A stretch of 64,000 nt of DNA from Ignisphaera sp. Lineage in GTDB: Archaea > Thermoproteota > Thermoprotei_A > Sulfolobales > Ignisphaeraceae. The notes under the pieces are model-generated. The model saw only the letters and a program-made list of their open reading frames with translations, searched no databases and was not told the DNA's origin. Positions within the stretch are counted from its first letter, which is position 1. Every line of letters starts with the position of its first letter. The translations under genes were made by a program, and so were the position numbers. Shown here piece after piece: positions 53,264 to 62,190 of the stretch. Location: the NCBI GenBank assembly GCA_025058535.1, contig JANXEL010000069.1:1-64000 (forward strand). The letters are read 5' to 3'.

Positions 53264-54679
53264 CTATCTCTTCTTCGAGAATGCAAGTAAATCCCTTTCT
53301 TTTTTGGAATCCTTATTTAAATTGTCTACCTCTTTTTTGTGCATTTCATTATTTTCTACTGGTTTAGAGTGTTTGGATTGATAATATAATAGCATGTTCT
53401 TCTTCAACTCTCTATAGTATTCCAAAATGGTACTTTTATTGGTGCCTGCAAGATATTCTATCATTCTTTCGGTGAACCCCAGGCCTAGAGCAATCTTTGC
53501 TGCTTTTAAAGGATTCGTAGAGAAGATTGTTTTCAGAAGGGGTATGATTTCGCTTTTAGCTATAGATGTAGATACATGAAGGTGTTGGGCCAGCGTTTGT
53601 GCAAGATCATCTCTAATACTTCTTACTTCTTTTAATCCACTTGCTTTCAAAATTCTTTGAGGGAAGTTGTATTTGACCCACCTATACTTATCTTTACTAT
53701 TGTTTTTTGCTGATAGTGCTACACCCGCAGTCATTAGGTCTATTGCATATGAGAGTAAGTCCCAGTCGCCAGTTTTTACTATTCTTCCCATATACAGGTC
53801 TGCTCTACTTAGAGAATCAAAGGCTCTGGCTAAATCTTCAAGGTCGGTGTACTGTAGTGGTATATTTTCTTCTAACCACATTTTTAGTTGCTCGTAATCT
53901 AGCTGTGTCTGATTAGTAACAGCCTTGGCCTGCCATGCGTAGTTTGCCGAGAATATGCTTCGTAACGTTTCAAAAGGATCTTTCTCCTTGTCACGAGGTC
54001 TTAGAAGTAGCTTGGTCCGTTCCAACGTCACCTCCGATGATCCTTCACCAACTGACTGTAAATCGTTTATGGCAGCCCTTAGATCTCCCTCAGATCGTTC
54101 TATTATATAGTTTATTGCATCCTCGCTACATACTATTTTCTCAGCCTTACATATCTTCATAAGCAAACCTCTCATATCTGTTTTTGTTAGTTTTCTAAAC
54201 TGAACAAACTCTGCCAGATTCCTTAGAATTCTCAGGTTTTGATCCCATGGATTATTAGCTGTCATGATGACTGGTATATTGGTTTTTTCTATTAATTCTT
54301 GAATGGCCTCCAAAGCCCCCTCATCTTCCCTTACTGAAATACCATCGATTTCATCAAGTAATACTATCTTCTTACTAAATCCAAAGAGGCTGTGTGATGT
54401 AGATGCCTTTAATGCTATTCTTTCAATATCTGTTTTTCTCCTGAAATCGCTTGCATTCATTTCTATAAGTTCGTAGACATACTCATTAGCTATGGCTTCC
54501 ACAAGCGATGTTTTTCCACAGCCAGGTGGTCCGTATAGCAAAAGAGCTTTCTTTGACACGTTAGGCCATTTACTAAGCCATTCAACTATTTTAGCTTTAG
54601 CCTCTTCCTGATTCACTACCTCCATTAAATTTTTAGGCCTGTACTTCACAGTCCACGGGATCCTCCGTTCATAATTCAA
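53264..54679 (-). CDS. rfcL: Replication factor C large subunit
   Basis: 471 residues, clamp loader AAA+ protein. 'PWTVKYRPKNLMEVVNQEEA' at the start, Walker A GPPGCGKTS (about 50-58), Walker B 'IVLLDEIDG' (about 105-113), sensor 'IPVIMTANNPWD'. The C-terminal domain follows and the tail is Lys-rich ('KKERDLLAFSKKR', a degenerate PCNA-box). With four RFC-S it loads PCNA. 29 bp after rfcS. Confidence 0.96.
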   Translation of the reverse strand: MNYERRIPWTVKYRPKNLMEVVNQEEAKAKIVEWLSKWPNVSKKALLLYGPPGCGKTSLVEAIANEYVYELIEMNASDFRRKTDIERIALKASTSHSLFGFSKKIVLLDEIDGISVREDEGALEAIQELIEKTNIPVIMTANNPWDQNLRILRNLAEFVQFRKLTKTDMRGLLMKICKAEKIVCSEDAINYIIERSEGDLRAAINDLQSVGEGSSEVTLERTKLLLRPRDKEKDPFETLRSIFSANYAWQAKAVTNQTQLDYEQLKMWLEENIPLQYTDLEDLARAFDSLSRADLYMGRIVKTGDWDLLSYAIDLMTAGVALSAKNNSKDKYRWVKYNFPQRILKASGLKEVRSIRDDLAQTLAQHLHVSTSIAKSEIIPLLKTIFSTNPLKAAKIALGLGFTERMIEYLAGTNKSTILEYYRELKKNMLLYYQSKHSKPVENNEMHKKEVDNLNKDSKKERDLLAFSKKR

Positions 54680-54708
54680 TACCTAACACCTCATTGTTGA
54701 TGAATATC

Positions 54709-55686
54709 TTAACCCACCTTTCTGCCGAGTATTGCAATTCTAGCTAGTAAAGCTGTAAGCTGGATCTCATCATCAGCGCCTTCTATCATCCTAAAGTGGA
54801 TTTCCCCAATGTATTCAGCCAGTATTACTCTAGTTTCTTCCGGAAGCTTTATGTCAGCTGAGAATATCTCACGATGCATTTGCTTAACAACGTCTACACC
54901 ACTTAGACCATATACAATCATTAAATTCATCAACTTATCCCTGGCTTCAATAAATTTGCCTGACAAAGCAAGATTTAGTACCTCTCTGATCTCTCTTGGA
55001 TGAGCTAGGCCTATAACCTTATACACATTGGCAACACTTACCTCTCCCAATGCTGAAGTTGATTGAAGGATATTTATTGCCTTCCTCATATCACCCCCGC
55101 TAATCTCATATATTACTTCTAAGCTATCATCTAAGCATTTAATATTCTCCTGGCTGCAGATCCAGTGCAGTCTTCCCACAACTTCATCTTTTTTCAATGG
55201 AGTGAATCTAAATGAGGCGCACCTGGATTGTATGGGGTCTATGATTTTACTTGGATAATTTGCAATCAGTATAAACCTAGTAGTTTCAACGTAAATTTCC
55301 ATTATTCTTCTCAGTGCTTGTTGAGCATCAGCGGTCATGTTATCTGCCTCATCCAATATTATTATCTTAAATGGTATATCCCCGGGCAGCTTACTTCGTG
55401 CAAACTCCTTAACTTTATTTCTTATTACGGTGATACCCCTCTCGTCGCTAGCGTTAAGTTCTAGTACGTATCTCCTCCATTCATTGCCATAAAGATCGTA
55501 GGCTAAGGCTAGAGCTGCAGTAGTTTTCCCAGTACCCGGGGGTCCAGCAAAGAGAAGGTGGGGCATGCTCTTTTCTTCTACGAATTTTAACAACCTTCTA
55601 ACAATCTCCTCCTGATTCACTATATCTTTTAATGATCTCGGCCTGTACTTCTCAGCCCATAGTAGCTCTATAAATTTCTCACTCAA
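54709..55686 (-). CDS. rfcS: Replication factor C small subunit
   Basis: 325 residues from TTG (AGGTGG precedes). 'LWAEKYRPRSLKDIVNQEEI' at the start, Walker A GPPGTGKTT (about 49-57), Walker B 'IILDEADN' (about 109-116), SRC motif 'IQSRCASFRF' (about 151-160), and the C-terminal collar domain. Forms the clamp loader with RfcL. Direct repeats ACCTAATT (twice, 55691-55718 region) precede the gene, the second next to a TATA-like TTTTATATAAG. rfcS-rfcL are an operon. Confidence 0.97.
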   Translation of the reverse strand: MSEKFIELLWAEKYRPRSLKDIVNQEEIVRRLLKFVEEKSMPHLLFAGPPGTGKTTAALALAYDLYGNEWRRYVLELNASDERGITVIRNKVKEFARSKLPGDIPFKIIILDEADNMTADAQQALRRIMEIYVETTRFILIANYPSKIIDPIQSRCASFRFTPLKKDEVVGRLHWICSQENIKCLDDSLEVIYEISGGDMRKAINILQSTSALGEVSVANVYKVIGLAHPREIREVLNLALSGKFIEARDKLMNLMIVYGLSGVDVVKQMHREIFSADIKLPEETRVILAEYIGEIHFRMIEGADDEIQLTALLARIAILGRKVG

Positions 55687-55828
55687 GGTACCACCTAATT
55701 TCCTATCTTTACCTAATTTTTATATAAGACTAAGAGCCTTTCGCTTGCACTTTTATCAACCAAATCCAATTTATAGTAGGCCTTAGGCTGTAACTATTTT
55801 AAACTTCTATCTAAAAATACTATAACTG

Positions 55829-55841
55829 TAACACAGTGTTA
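55829..55841. promoter_or_regulatory. Perfect palindrome at the gins23-mcm promoter
   Basis: TAACACAGTGTTA, six-base arms about a central A, lies just downstream of a TATA-like region (AAAAATACTATAA, 55813-55825) and 13 bp before the gins23 start. Bound protein here would block transcription start. Candidate operator; symmetry and position only. Confidence 0.35.
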
Positions 55842-55854
55842 ATCAGGTGGGTGC

Positions 55855-56391
55855 ATGTCGCTTATTGATATAGAATTGCTTGAACTCCTATACACTCTAA
55901 TACCTGTAAGAACTATGGTATTGAAACCTATAGGAGAGATGCCCTTACTTACCTCTTCAATTTATAAAGGTTCCGAGGTTATGATCTCTAGATGGTTAGC
56001 TGAAATTCTTGAAGAAGAGAATTATGTTGAGATTTTAGATAACACTCTCACATCTCAGGATTTAGCTAAGTTACGTTTTATGCATACCCAACAGAGAGGT
56101 CGTCTGCTAAAACTCGATGAATATTTCTTTACTAAGGCGAGGATAGCTATAGAAGCGTTAGAATCAGAGGCGAAAAAGGTTAGCGATATAGTTCTGCTAA
56201 AGTCTGTGGAGAGGATGAAGGAAGACTTCACTGAAATTGCTAATATAAGGCTGTCTGCAATTTTAAAAGCCATACAGTTGAAAGGTGTTGACACAGTAGA
56301 AAAAGAATTGTCAATCGAGGAGAGAGTTCTTATAAACAGATTTAGAAAGATATTATTCTGCTGGCTACAAAAATTTGTTGAGTTAAGGTAA
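55855..56391 (+). CDS. gins23: GINS complex subunit Gins23
   Basis: 178 residues. A small beta-rich B domain comes first ('TMVLKPIGEMPLLTSSIYKG' and 'VMISRWLAEILEEENYVEI', about 20-60), followed by the helical A domain, the order found in Gins23 rather than Gins51. Binds MCM and Cdc45/GAN in the replisome. Six bp before mcm, an operon shared with Sulfolobus. CAGGTGG precedes the ATG. Confidence 0.87.
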   Translation: MSLIDIELLELLYTLIPVRTMVLKPIGEMPLLTSSIYKGSEVMISRWLAEILEEENYVEILDNTLTSQDLAKLRFMHTQQRGRLLKLDEYFFTKARIAIEALESEAKKVSDIVLLKSVERMKEDFTEIANIRLSAILKAIQLKGVDTVEKELSIEERVLINRFRKILFCWLQKFVELR

Positions 56392-56397
56392 AACTGA

Positions 56398-58464
56398 ATG
56401 TCCAGCGGTACCACTGATGCAGTATTGCTGCACGACTATCTTACTGAGATAGAAGATTTTCTATCAAACTATAGAGATGGTTCTGGAAGGCAGAAGTATA
56501 GGGAACTAGTAAGGAGGATGATACTGGAGGATAGATATGATATTGAAATTAGTTTCATAGATATTGTTAATTATAATCCAAAATTAGCTGAAGAGTACAT
56601 AGTTAAGGATCCCGAAGCAGCTATAGCAAAATTTGCGGAAGCAGTAAGACACATAATAGAAATAGAGTACCCTGAGCACCTGGATAGAATTCCCAGAATA
56701 GTACCACGTTTTAGAGACATACCTCTACTTTATAAAATTAGAGACATAAGAAGTTCATTGATTAGTAGGTTAATAGCGGTTGAAGGTATAGTAGTAAGGG
56801 CTACCCCACCAAAGCAAAAAATGACTGAAGCTTTATTTATGCATGAGTGTGGAGGAGAAGCGTATGTACCTGTAGCTGGTGACATTATAGATAAACCTAT
56901 GATGTGCCCCATATGCCAGAGATCCGGTGGTAGTTGGAGACTTATTGAAGAAAGGTCTAGGTACAGAGATTTTCAGAGAATTGTTATCCAGGAGAAGCCT
57001 GAGGAGATGCCTGCAGGTAGAATGCCCAGATCACTAGAGGTTGACGTTTACGATGTTCTCGTTGATGCTGCAAGGCCTGGAGATAGGGTTATTGTAGTTG
57101 GTATACTGAAATTAAGGGGTGGTGGTGCCAAAAGAGTTAAAAGTTTGTACGATGTTTTTCTTGAGGCAAACAATGTTGTTGTATCTCAGCGTTTGCTAGA
57201 AGAGATAGACATCACTAAGGAGGATGAGGAAAGGATTAGGGAGCTCGCCAAGGATCCCTTAATAAGGAGAAAGATTATAGCCTCTATAGCACCTGCCATA
57301 CATGGTTTATGGGATTTAAAGGAGGCTATTGCACTACTCCTATTCGGAGGTAATCAAAAGGTGTTACAGGATGGTACTAAAGTACGTGGGGATATACATG
57401 TTCTTGTCATAGGCGATCCAGGTACAGCAAAATCACAACTCCTACAATACGTTTCACGTATAGCACCTAGGGCTATTTATACGACTGGCAAAGGCGCTAC
57501 TGCAGCTGGGTTAACAGCTGCAGTGATAAGGGAAAAGCAGTCCGGAGAGTACTATCTTGAGGCTGGGGCACTCGTACTAGCTGATGGTGGAATTGCATGT
57601 ATCGATGAGATTGACAAGATGAGAGATGAGGATAGAGTTGCCATACACGAGGCTATGGAGCAGCAGACTATATCCATAGCTAAAGCAGGAATTGTTGCGA
57701 GATTGAATGCCAGGACATCAGTTTTAGCCGCTGGTAATCCAAGATACGGAAGATATCTTCCAAGCAGATCCATAACAGAAAACGTGAATCTGCCACCCAC
57801 AATACTATCGAGATTTGATTTAATATTTGTAATAAAGGATGTTCCAAATCCAGAGAGAGACGCCAGATTAGCACGCCACATTTCAACAGTTCATAGCCTT
57901 AGTGAAGCAATCAAACCGTTCATAGATATCGAGACACTACGAAAATACATTGCATTTGCGAGAAAGTATGTCAAACCGACATTGACTGATGAAGCGAGGA
58001 GAATGCTGGAGAACTTCTTTATTGAGATGAGGAAGAAAAGTCTTGAAACACCAGAATCCCCAATTACTATAACAGCACGACAGTATGAGGCGCTAATACG
58101 TCTTGCTGAAGCCCATAGTAAAATGGCCCTCAAAAATGAGGTGACAGAAGAAGATGCAGCTGAAGCTATAAGGTTGATGAAGAGCATGCTTGAAAGCGTT
58201 GGTATAGATGTTGAAAGCGGTGAAATTGATATAGACACCATTATGACAGGGAAACCCAAATCGCAGCGTGAAAAAATGCTTATAATAGAGGAGATAGTAC
58301 GAAACCTCTCAGCAGCAGAGGGATGCGCTAAGATAAAAAACATTATAGGTAAGACTCGTGAACAGAATATCGATGACAAGTTTGTTGAAGAAGCTTTAAA
58401 TAAAATGAGAAGAGAGGGCTTAATTTACCAAGTTAAGGAGGGGTGTTTTGCTCCAGTAGCGTGA
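56398..58464 (+). CDS. mcm: Replicative helicase MCM
   Basis: 688 residues, the standard archaeal length. N-terminal domain with zinc site 'HECGG' and 'CPICQ' (about 150-180), AAA+ core: Walker A GDPGTAKS (339-346), Walker B 'ACIDEIDKM' (about 400-408), arginine finger 'LPPTILSRFDLIF' (about 462-474), and a C-terminal winged helix (from about 615). It is the replicative helicase, acting with Gins23 encoded just upstream. No intein or insertion. Confidence 0.98.
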   Translation: MSSGTTDAVLLHDYLTEIEDFLSNYRDGSGRQKYRELVRRMILEDRYDIEISFIDIVNYNPKLAEEYIVKDPEAAIAKFAEAVRHIIEIEYPEHLDRIPRIVPRFRDIPLLYKIRDIRSSLISRLIAVEGIVVRATPPKQKMTEALFMHECGGEAYVPVAGDIIDKPMMCPICQRSGGSWRLIEERSRYRDFQRIVIQEKPEEMPAGRMPRSLEVDVYDVLVDAARPGDRVIVVGILKLRGGGAKRVKSLYDVFLEANNVVVSQRLLEEIDITKEDEERIRELAKDPLIRRKIIASIAPAIHGLWDLKEAIALLLFGGNQKVLQDGTKVRGDIHVLVIGDPGTAKSQLLQYVSRIAPRAIYTTGKGATAAGLTAAVIREKQSGEYYLEAGALVLADGGIACIDEIDKMRDEDRVAIHEAMEQQTISIAKAGIVARLNARTSVLAAGNPRYGRYLPSRSITENVNLPPTILSRFDLIFVIKDVPNPERDARLARHISTVHSLSEAIKPFIDIETLRKYIAFARKYVKPTLTDEARRMLENFFIEMRKKSLETPESPITITARQYEALIRLAEAHSKMALKNEVTEEDAAEAIRLMKSMLESVGIDVESGEIDIDTIMTGKPKSQREKMLIIEEIVRNLSAAEGCAKIKNIIGKTREQNIDDKFVEEALNKMRREGLIYQVKEGCFAPVA

Positions 58465-58550
58465 AATATTAAACGATAATAGTTTTATACCTCTAGATAA
58501 AGTAAAATTCACTTTAGTAATTAGAATATTAGATAGGAGTGGAGTTAAGG

Positions 58551-58817
58551 ATGTCAATATGTTACAAGTACGTAATAAAGGTGGGTGACAAGGAAATAGA
58601 AATAGATGATAGAATTGTAAAAATATTGAATATATATGCAAAAACAGAAATGAGTTTAGAGAAGATAGCAGAAGAACTTAAACTCAGCGATTGGATGGAG
58701 GCGTATGAATTTGTGAAAAAAGTGCCAGCCTGGATCATGTGGACGCCTTCACTAATTTGGAGAAGAGAAATGGAACAGTGCATTACAGCTAAAGAGGTAA
58801 AAATAATCAAGATATAA
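58551..58817 (+). CDS. Small conserved-looking protein downstream of mcm
   Basis: 88 residues from ATG 58551 (ORF extends 4 codons further). 'ICYKYVIKVGDKEIEIDD' forms a beta hairpin, then a helical segment 'LNIYAKTEMSLEKIAEELKL' resembling a helix-turn-helix, and a Trp-rich stretch 'VPAWIMWTPSLIWRR' (about 61-75) that is unusual for so small a protein. TATA-like GTTTTATACC at about 58480-58490. Follows mcm by 86 bp. Function not known; possibly a replication accessory factor by location. Confidence 0.62.
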   Translation: MSICYKYVIKVGDKEIEIDDRIVKILNIYAKTEMSLEKIAEELKLSDWMEAYEFVKKVPAWIMWTPSLIWRREMEQCITAKEVKIIKI

Positions 58818-58869
58818 TCAGCAGTTTGCAAACCTCCTGTGAATGTAATTGTGAATTAAATAGTTGAAT

Positions 58870-58960
<91 letters not shown>

Positions 58961-59066
58961 CTAATTAATTCCACATTCTGTATTTATAATAAGAATGATA
59001 ATCAGTAGCTCTAATTGGCGTGCTTTACGAATACTTTATAAGATTTTTGTAAGGTAATACCAAAAT

Positions 59067-59082
59067 AGGTTTATATAAACCT
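59067..59082. promoter_or_regulatory. 16-bp perfect palindrome containing a TATA element
   Basis: AGGTTTATATAAACCT is self-complementary, with TTTATATAAA, a strong archaeal TATA box, at its centre. A half-site TATAAACCTA follows at 59095-59104. It lies in the gene-free interval between tRNA-Pro and the zinc-ribbon gene, about 120 bp before its start. It may act as a two-way promoter or a repressor site at the TATA box. Confidence 0.4.
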
Positions 59083-59202
59083 TTTCGCTTCTAGTATAAA
59101 CCTACTTCTATTAGACAATATATAGTGTTATGCAAAGTGTTACCTATTGGATAACTCTTCTAGCAGGGGCTAAAATAATACTTTCGTCAGAGTGTGCCCC
59201 AA

Positions 59203-59394
59203 ATGCCCATAATCTATAAGTGCAGTAAATGTAACAGTATAGTCTATGCATTCATTAGAGCTGGTCAAGACTACTACGGAGTCCCATCACCTTCAGAATT
59301 AATAGTTAGAGTTGGAGGTATTTGTCCAAATTGTGGTAGAAATATTGAATCAAAGATAGATTTAAATAGTATCATTATTGCTCTATTCAAATAG
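59203..59394 (+). CDS. Small zinc-ribbon protein
   Basis: 63 residues from ATG 59203 (GTG 59194 is three codons upstream). 'CSKCNSIVY' (C7, C10 from the ATG) and 'CPNCGRN' (C41, C44) form a zinc ribbon; the middle segment has a Tyr/Gly/Pro-rich loop. Ends with hydrophobic 'SIIIALFK'. Convergent with the CCA-enzyme gene, overlapping by 12 bp. Nucleic-acid or protein binding is likely; no family assigned. Confidence 0.68.
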   Translation: MPIIYKCSKCNSIVYAFIRAGQDYYGVPSPSELIVRVGGICPNCGRNIESKIDLNSIIIALFK

Positions 59395-60795
59395 CTCAAT
59401 AATGTTACTAAATATTTTTCTATCGAGAAACTGCTTAATCCATCCTCTAAACTCCGTATCGTAGAGAGGTAGATCATTTATTGATTCTATGCATTTTACA
59501 AACCTCAGTGAAGATAAATTAAGACTTCTTACTGCTGAAACGATCACCTCCGATGGTTTATACCTTCGCTTCCTAATGCAGTACAGCACCCCATCTTCTC
59601 CAATCCAAGGTCCTACAAGTGCATCCCTATTTTTAATAATAAAGTTAGCTGCTTCACTGACAATATAGCCAGGAGGACCCTTTCTGACTTCGTAATCAAT
59701 ATTACAATTGAGTATCTCGATCAATACTATTGCTTTTTTTAATTCTTTGTTGACCCAAGTACCTATGTAAGTAACTCTACTTTCACGCAGTCTAAGAGCA
59801 TTCTTAATTATACGCTCTACTCTATTTAATTGACCCCAGATAATATCAGGCACTGGTTTAAGAACTTCAAACTCTATTCCAATCAAACAACTATTGATAG
59901 ATTCCATTCTCTTCTTTATATGGTTGCTGAGGCTGTCTTCGTCTAAGAATGGCTCCTGCTCCCTACTTAGGAATTTATATGATGGTTTCTCAAGAAAAAG
60001 CTTAGCTAACAGTTTAAAGAGTGAGAAAGTCTTTAGAGACACAGCTGCGGCAGCATTCCTGCGAGGATCAACAGGGTCTACGACTATCATCACATCATTT
60101 CTAAACGCCTTTACACACTCCCTCTCGTTCCTATAATAATTTTCAATATCTATACAAGTTTCATATGCTTGCCAACTCTGAGACCCCCTCAGAAGATTTA
60201 AGAACGTACCATATGTTAGTATAAGAAGTTCTGTTAGGTAACCGGAGAAACCTTTAACACTTATTTCAGCACCATATAGATTCCATGTCAATAAGAAATG
60301 CTTTAGAATTCTAATTTCATTTTTTAAGCTATCATTCAATTTTGAAATAATGTACATGGTATGAAAAGGTGTTCTATCAACAGCTGATATAATCTTAGTT
60401 GGCGAAGCTACATTATAAGCAGGGACGATATTGACCTCAACATCACCTACATACGCTGTTACATATGGGTGAGAAGCATACTTAGTAATTAATCTGTACT
60501 TGTTTTGAAGGCATCCCAGAACCAGTGGTATAAATACTCCGTCAATCCATTCATTGTTCACTTCAAGTGGTTGAAATAATACAAAAATATCTATATCAAC
60601 ATGTCCCTTAATAAAGGTATCCTTTGCTAGAGAACCTTGTAATGTTATATTAAAACTCTTGTTAACGGTTGATAGACAAATTTCAAGATCTTTTTTAATT
60701 GTACTAAATAATTCATATAGGTACTTCCGTTCACTTTCCTCAGGTTTTATCTTTTGAAGAACATCCTTGAGTATATCCTTTATCTCTATCGTCAT
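59383..60795 (-). CDS. cca: CCA-adding enzyme (archaeal class I tRNA nucleotidyltransferase)
   Basis: 470 residues. Nucleotidyltransferase signature 'ITLQGSLAKDTFIKGHVDID' (about 47-66; G-S then D-x-D catalytic carboxylates), followed by 'KYASHPYVTAYVGDVEVNIVPAY' and 'FKLLAKLFLEKPSYKF'. Adds or repairs CCA on tRNA 3' ends; three of the five tRNA genes in this window lack an encoded CCA. ATG start. ThpR lies 40 bp upstream, so both may be in one RNA-processing operon. Confidence 0.95.
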   Translation of the reverse strand: MTIEIKDILKDVLQKIKPEESERKYLYELFSTIKKDLEICLSTVNKSFNITLQGSLAKDTFIKGHVDIDIFVLFQPLEVNNEWIDGVFIPLVLGCLQNKYRLITKYASHPYVTAYVGDVEVNIVPAYNVASPTKIISAVDRTPFHTMYIISKLNDSLKNEIRILKHFLLTWNLYGAEISVKGFSGYLTELLILTYGTFLNLLRGSQSWQAYETCIDIENYYRNERECVKAFRNDVMIVVDPVDPRRNAAAAVSLKTFSLFKLLAKLFLEKPSYKFLSREQEPFLDEDSLSNHIKKRMESINSCLIGIEFEVLKPVPDIIWGQLNRVERIIKNALRLRESRVTYIGTWVNKELKKAIVLIEILNCNIDYEVRKGPPGYIVSEAANFIIKNRDALVGPWIGEDGVLYCIRKRRYKPSEVIVSAVRSLNLSSLRFVKCIESINDLPLYDTEFRGWIKQFLDRKIFSNIIELFE

Positions 60796-60834
60796 TATTC
60801 TAACCTCAAGTAATGAAGCTGAATATAGCCCACG

Positions 60835-61416
60835 TCATATTTTTACTGAGAATATGTCTCTATATATTGGTCCTCGTGGTGTTAGTATACTTTGCTTAAG
60901 TTTGATTATAGATATTGGTGATACTCCGAATAAGTAATCTTGATACTCAGTATAGAGTTTTTGAAACCTTTCAACATTTTTTAAGCTTCTTACACGTGCT
61001 AATGTAATATGTGGTGAAAAACCGTGCTGATCTTTATGAACATCACTCAGTCTCATCTTTACTAGTTCTCTATCTATGAACTCTCTTATTAATGTTAGTT
61101 TATCTGCTCCATCTGTTATACCAGCCCATATTACCCTGGGTCTCATCACATTAGGAAATGCACCAATACCTTTTATTGTCACTGAAAAGCTCTTCATAAT
61201 TGAAGGAATGGATATCAATAGCTTTTTAATTTCTTCTATTGTGTGAGCAGAAATTTCTCCTAAAAATCTCATAGTAATGTGAAGATTCTCGTCTTCAACA
61301 GGCTTTATATCCAATCCCAGATTTGCTAAAACGTCCCTAACCTTTATGATATTGATTAACGTATCTCTGTCTTCTATTTCTATTGCAATAAATGCTCGTA
61401 CACTCATAGGTCTCAC
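60835..61416 (-). CDS. thpR: RNA 2',3'-cyclic phosphodiesterase ThpR (LigT)
   Basis: 193 residues of the 2H phosphoesterase superfamily: first H-x-T as 'LHITMRFLGEI' (about 46-56), second as 'PHITLARVRSLKNVERFQKL' (about 131-150). Opens 2',3'-cyclic phosphates, a product of tRNA splicing endonuclease; the intron-bearing tRNAs here suggest substrates. 40 bp upstream of cca on the same strand. Start ATG; an alternative GTG lies 4 codons later. Confidence 0.94.
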   Translation of the reverse strand: MRPMSVRAFIAIEIEDRDTLINIIKVRDVLANLGLDIKPVEDENLHITMRFLGEISAHTIEEIKKLLISIPSIMKSFSVTIKGIGAFPNVMRPRVIWAGITDGADKLTLIREFIDRELVKMRLSDVHKDQHGFSPHITLARVRSLKNVERFQKLYTEYQDYLFGVSPISIIKLKQSILTPRGPIYRDIFSVKI

Positions 61417-61704
61417 TCCCTACTCTATAGATTAGTCTGTCGGAAATTTTTCACTCCTGTGATTAAAAAATAAATGTAACGCTAAAGTCTGCTTATCTTT
61501 GGCAAATATTAAGGGATTGTACAAATAAAGTGAAATAGTGTAGTCTGACTTTGAAACAGCCGTTAAACTAGCGCTTAATTATCGTACATGATTAGAATCA
61601 TTAGACAAATTAATATATCTGTCGATAGAATGACATAATATGTTTGTGAACCAGCTAGCAGCCGGAGTACCTACCTTAATAATGCACACTGTGATTGAAT
61701 AATT

Positions 61705-62124
61705 TTAAAGATTATCTTCAGTTATTTCCTCCGGGGGTAGAGGAGCTTCTTTCATACGCTCCTCTACCTCTTCAGCTAAAGCTGATAGAAGTATTCTTAT
61801 CTCTTTGATGGTAGGTTTCGTTATTTTCTTCACTCCACGTTGACCGGGTAAATAGACAGGTCTGACTATATTAGCCTCTTCAAGACGTTTTACATGCGTA
61901 CTTATATTTGCCTTGCTTTGATTTAATCTAGAGGCGAGATCCTCTATACCCATATCCTCCTTTAATGCCAATCCTAGAACTCTTAAACGTGTTATGGATG
62001 CCAATGCACTTGCAACTCTTTCTATGAATTCTTCGCCAGCTACATACATTGTATCACCTTCTATCCAGATGCCTCTTCTTAACTTGGTCGGTAAAGATTC
62101 GTCTTTTTCGCTCCTAAACGTCAT
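61705..62124 (-). CDS. ArsR-like winged-helix regulator
   Basis: 139 residues from ATG 62124 (GTG 62130 two codons earlier). 'IERVASALASITRLRVLGLA' and 'GIEDLASRLNQSKANISTHV' with 'KRLEEANIVRPVYLPGQRGV' form the helix-turn-helix and wing (about 34-95). C-terminal helix is acidic. No metal-binding Cys or His cluster, so not a metal sensor of the usual ArsR type. It lies 60 bp downstream of the membrane operon on the same strand and may control it. The gene-free interval 61417-61704 holds an ATGATT/AATCAT palindrome near 61588-61601 and nothing else. Confidence 0.82.
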   Translation of the reverse strand: MTFRSEKDESLPTKLRRGIWIEGDTMYVAGEEFIERVASALASITRLRVLGLALKEDMGIEDLASRLNQSKANISTHVKRLEEANIVRPVYLPGQRGVKKITKPTIKEIRILLSALAEEVEERMKEAPLPPEEITEDNL

Positions 62125-62190
62125 AATCACTCCCTACATACTATTACTTGATTATAGATACTAATAAGTATTTTGGTGGCGATTGCACAA

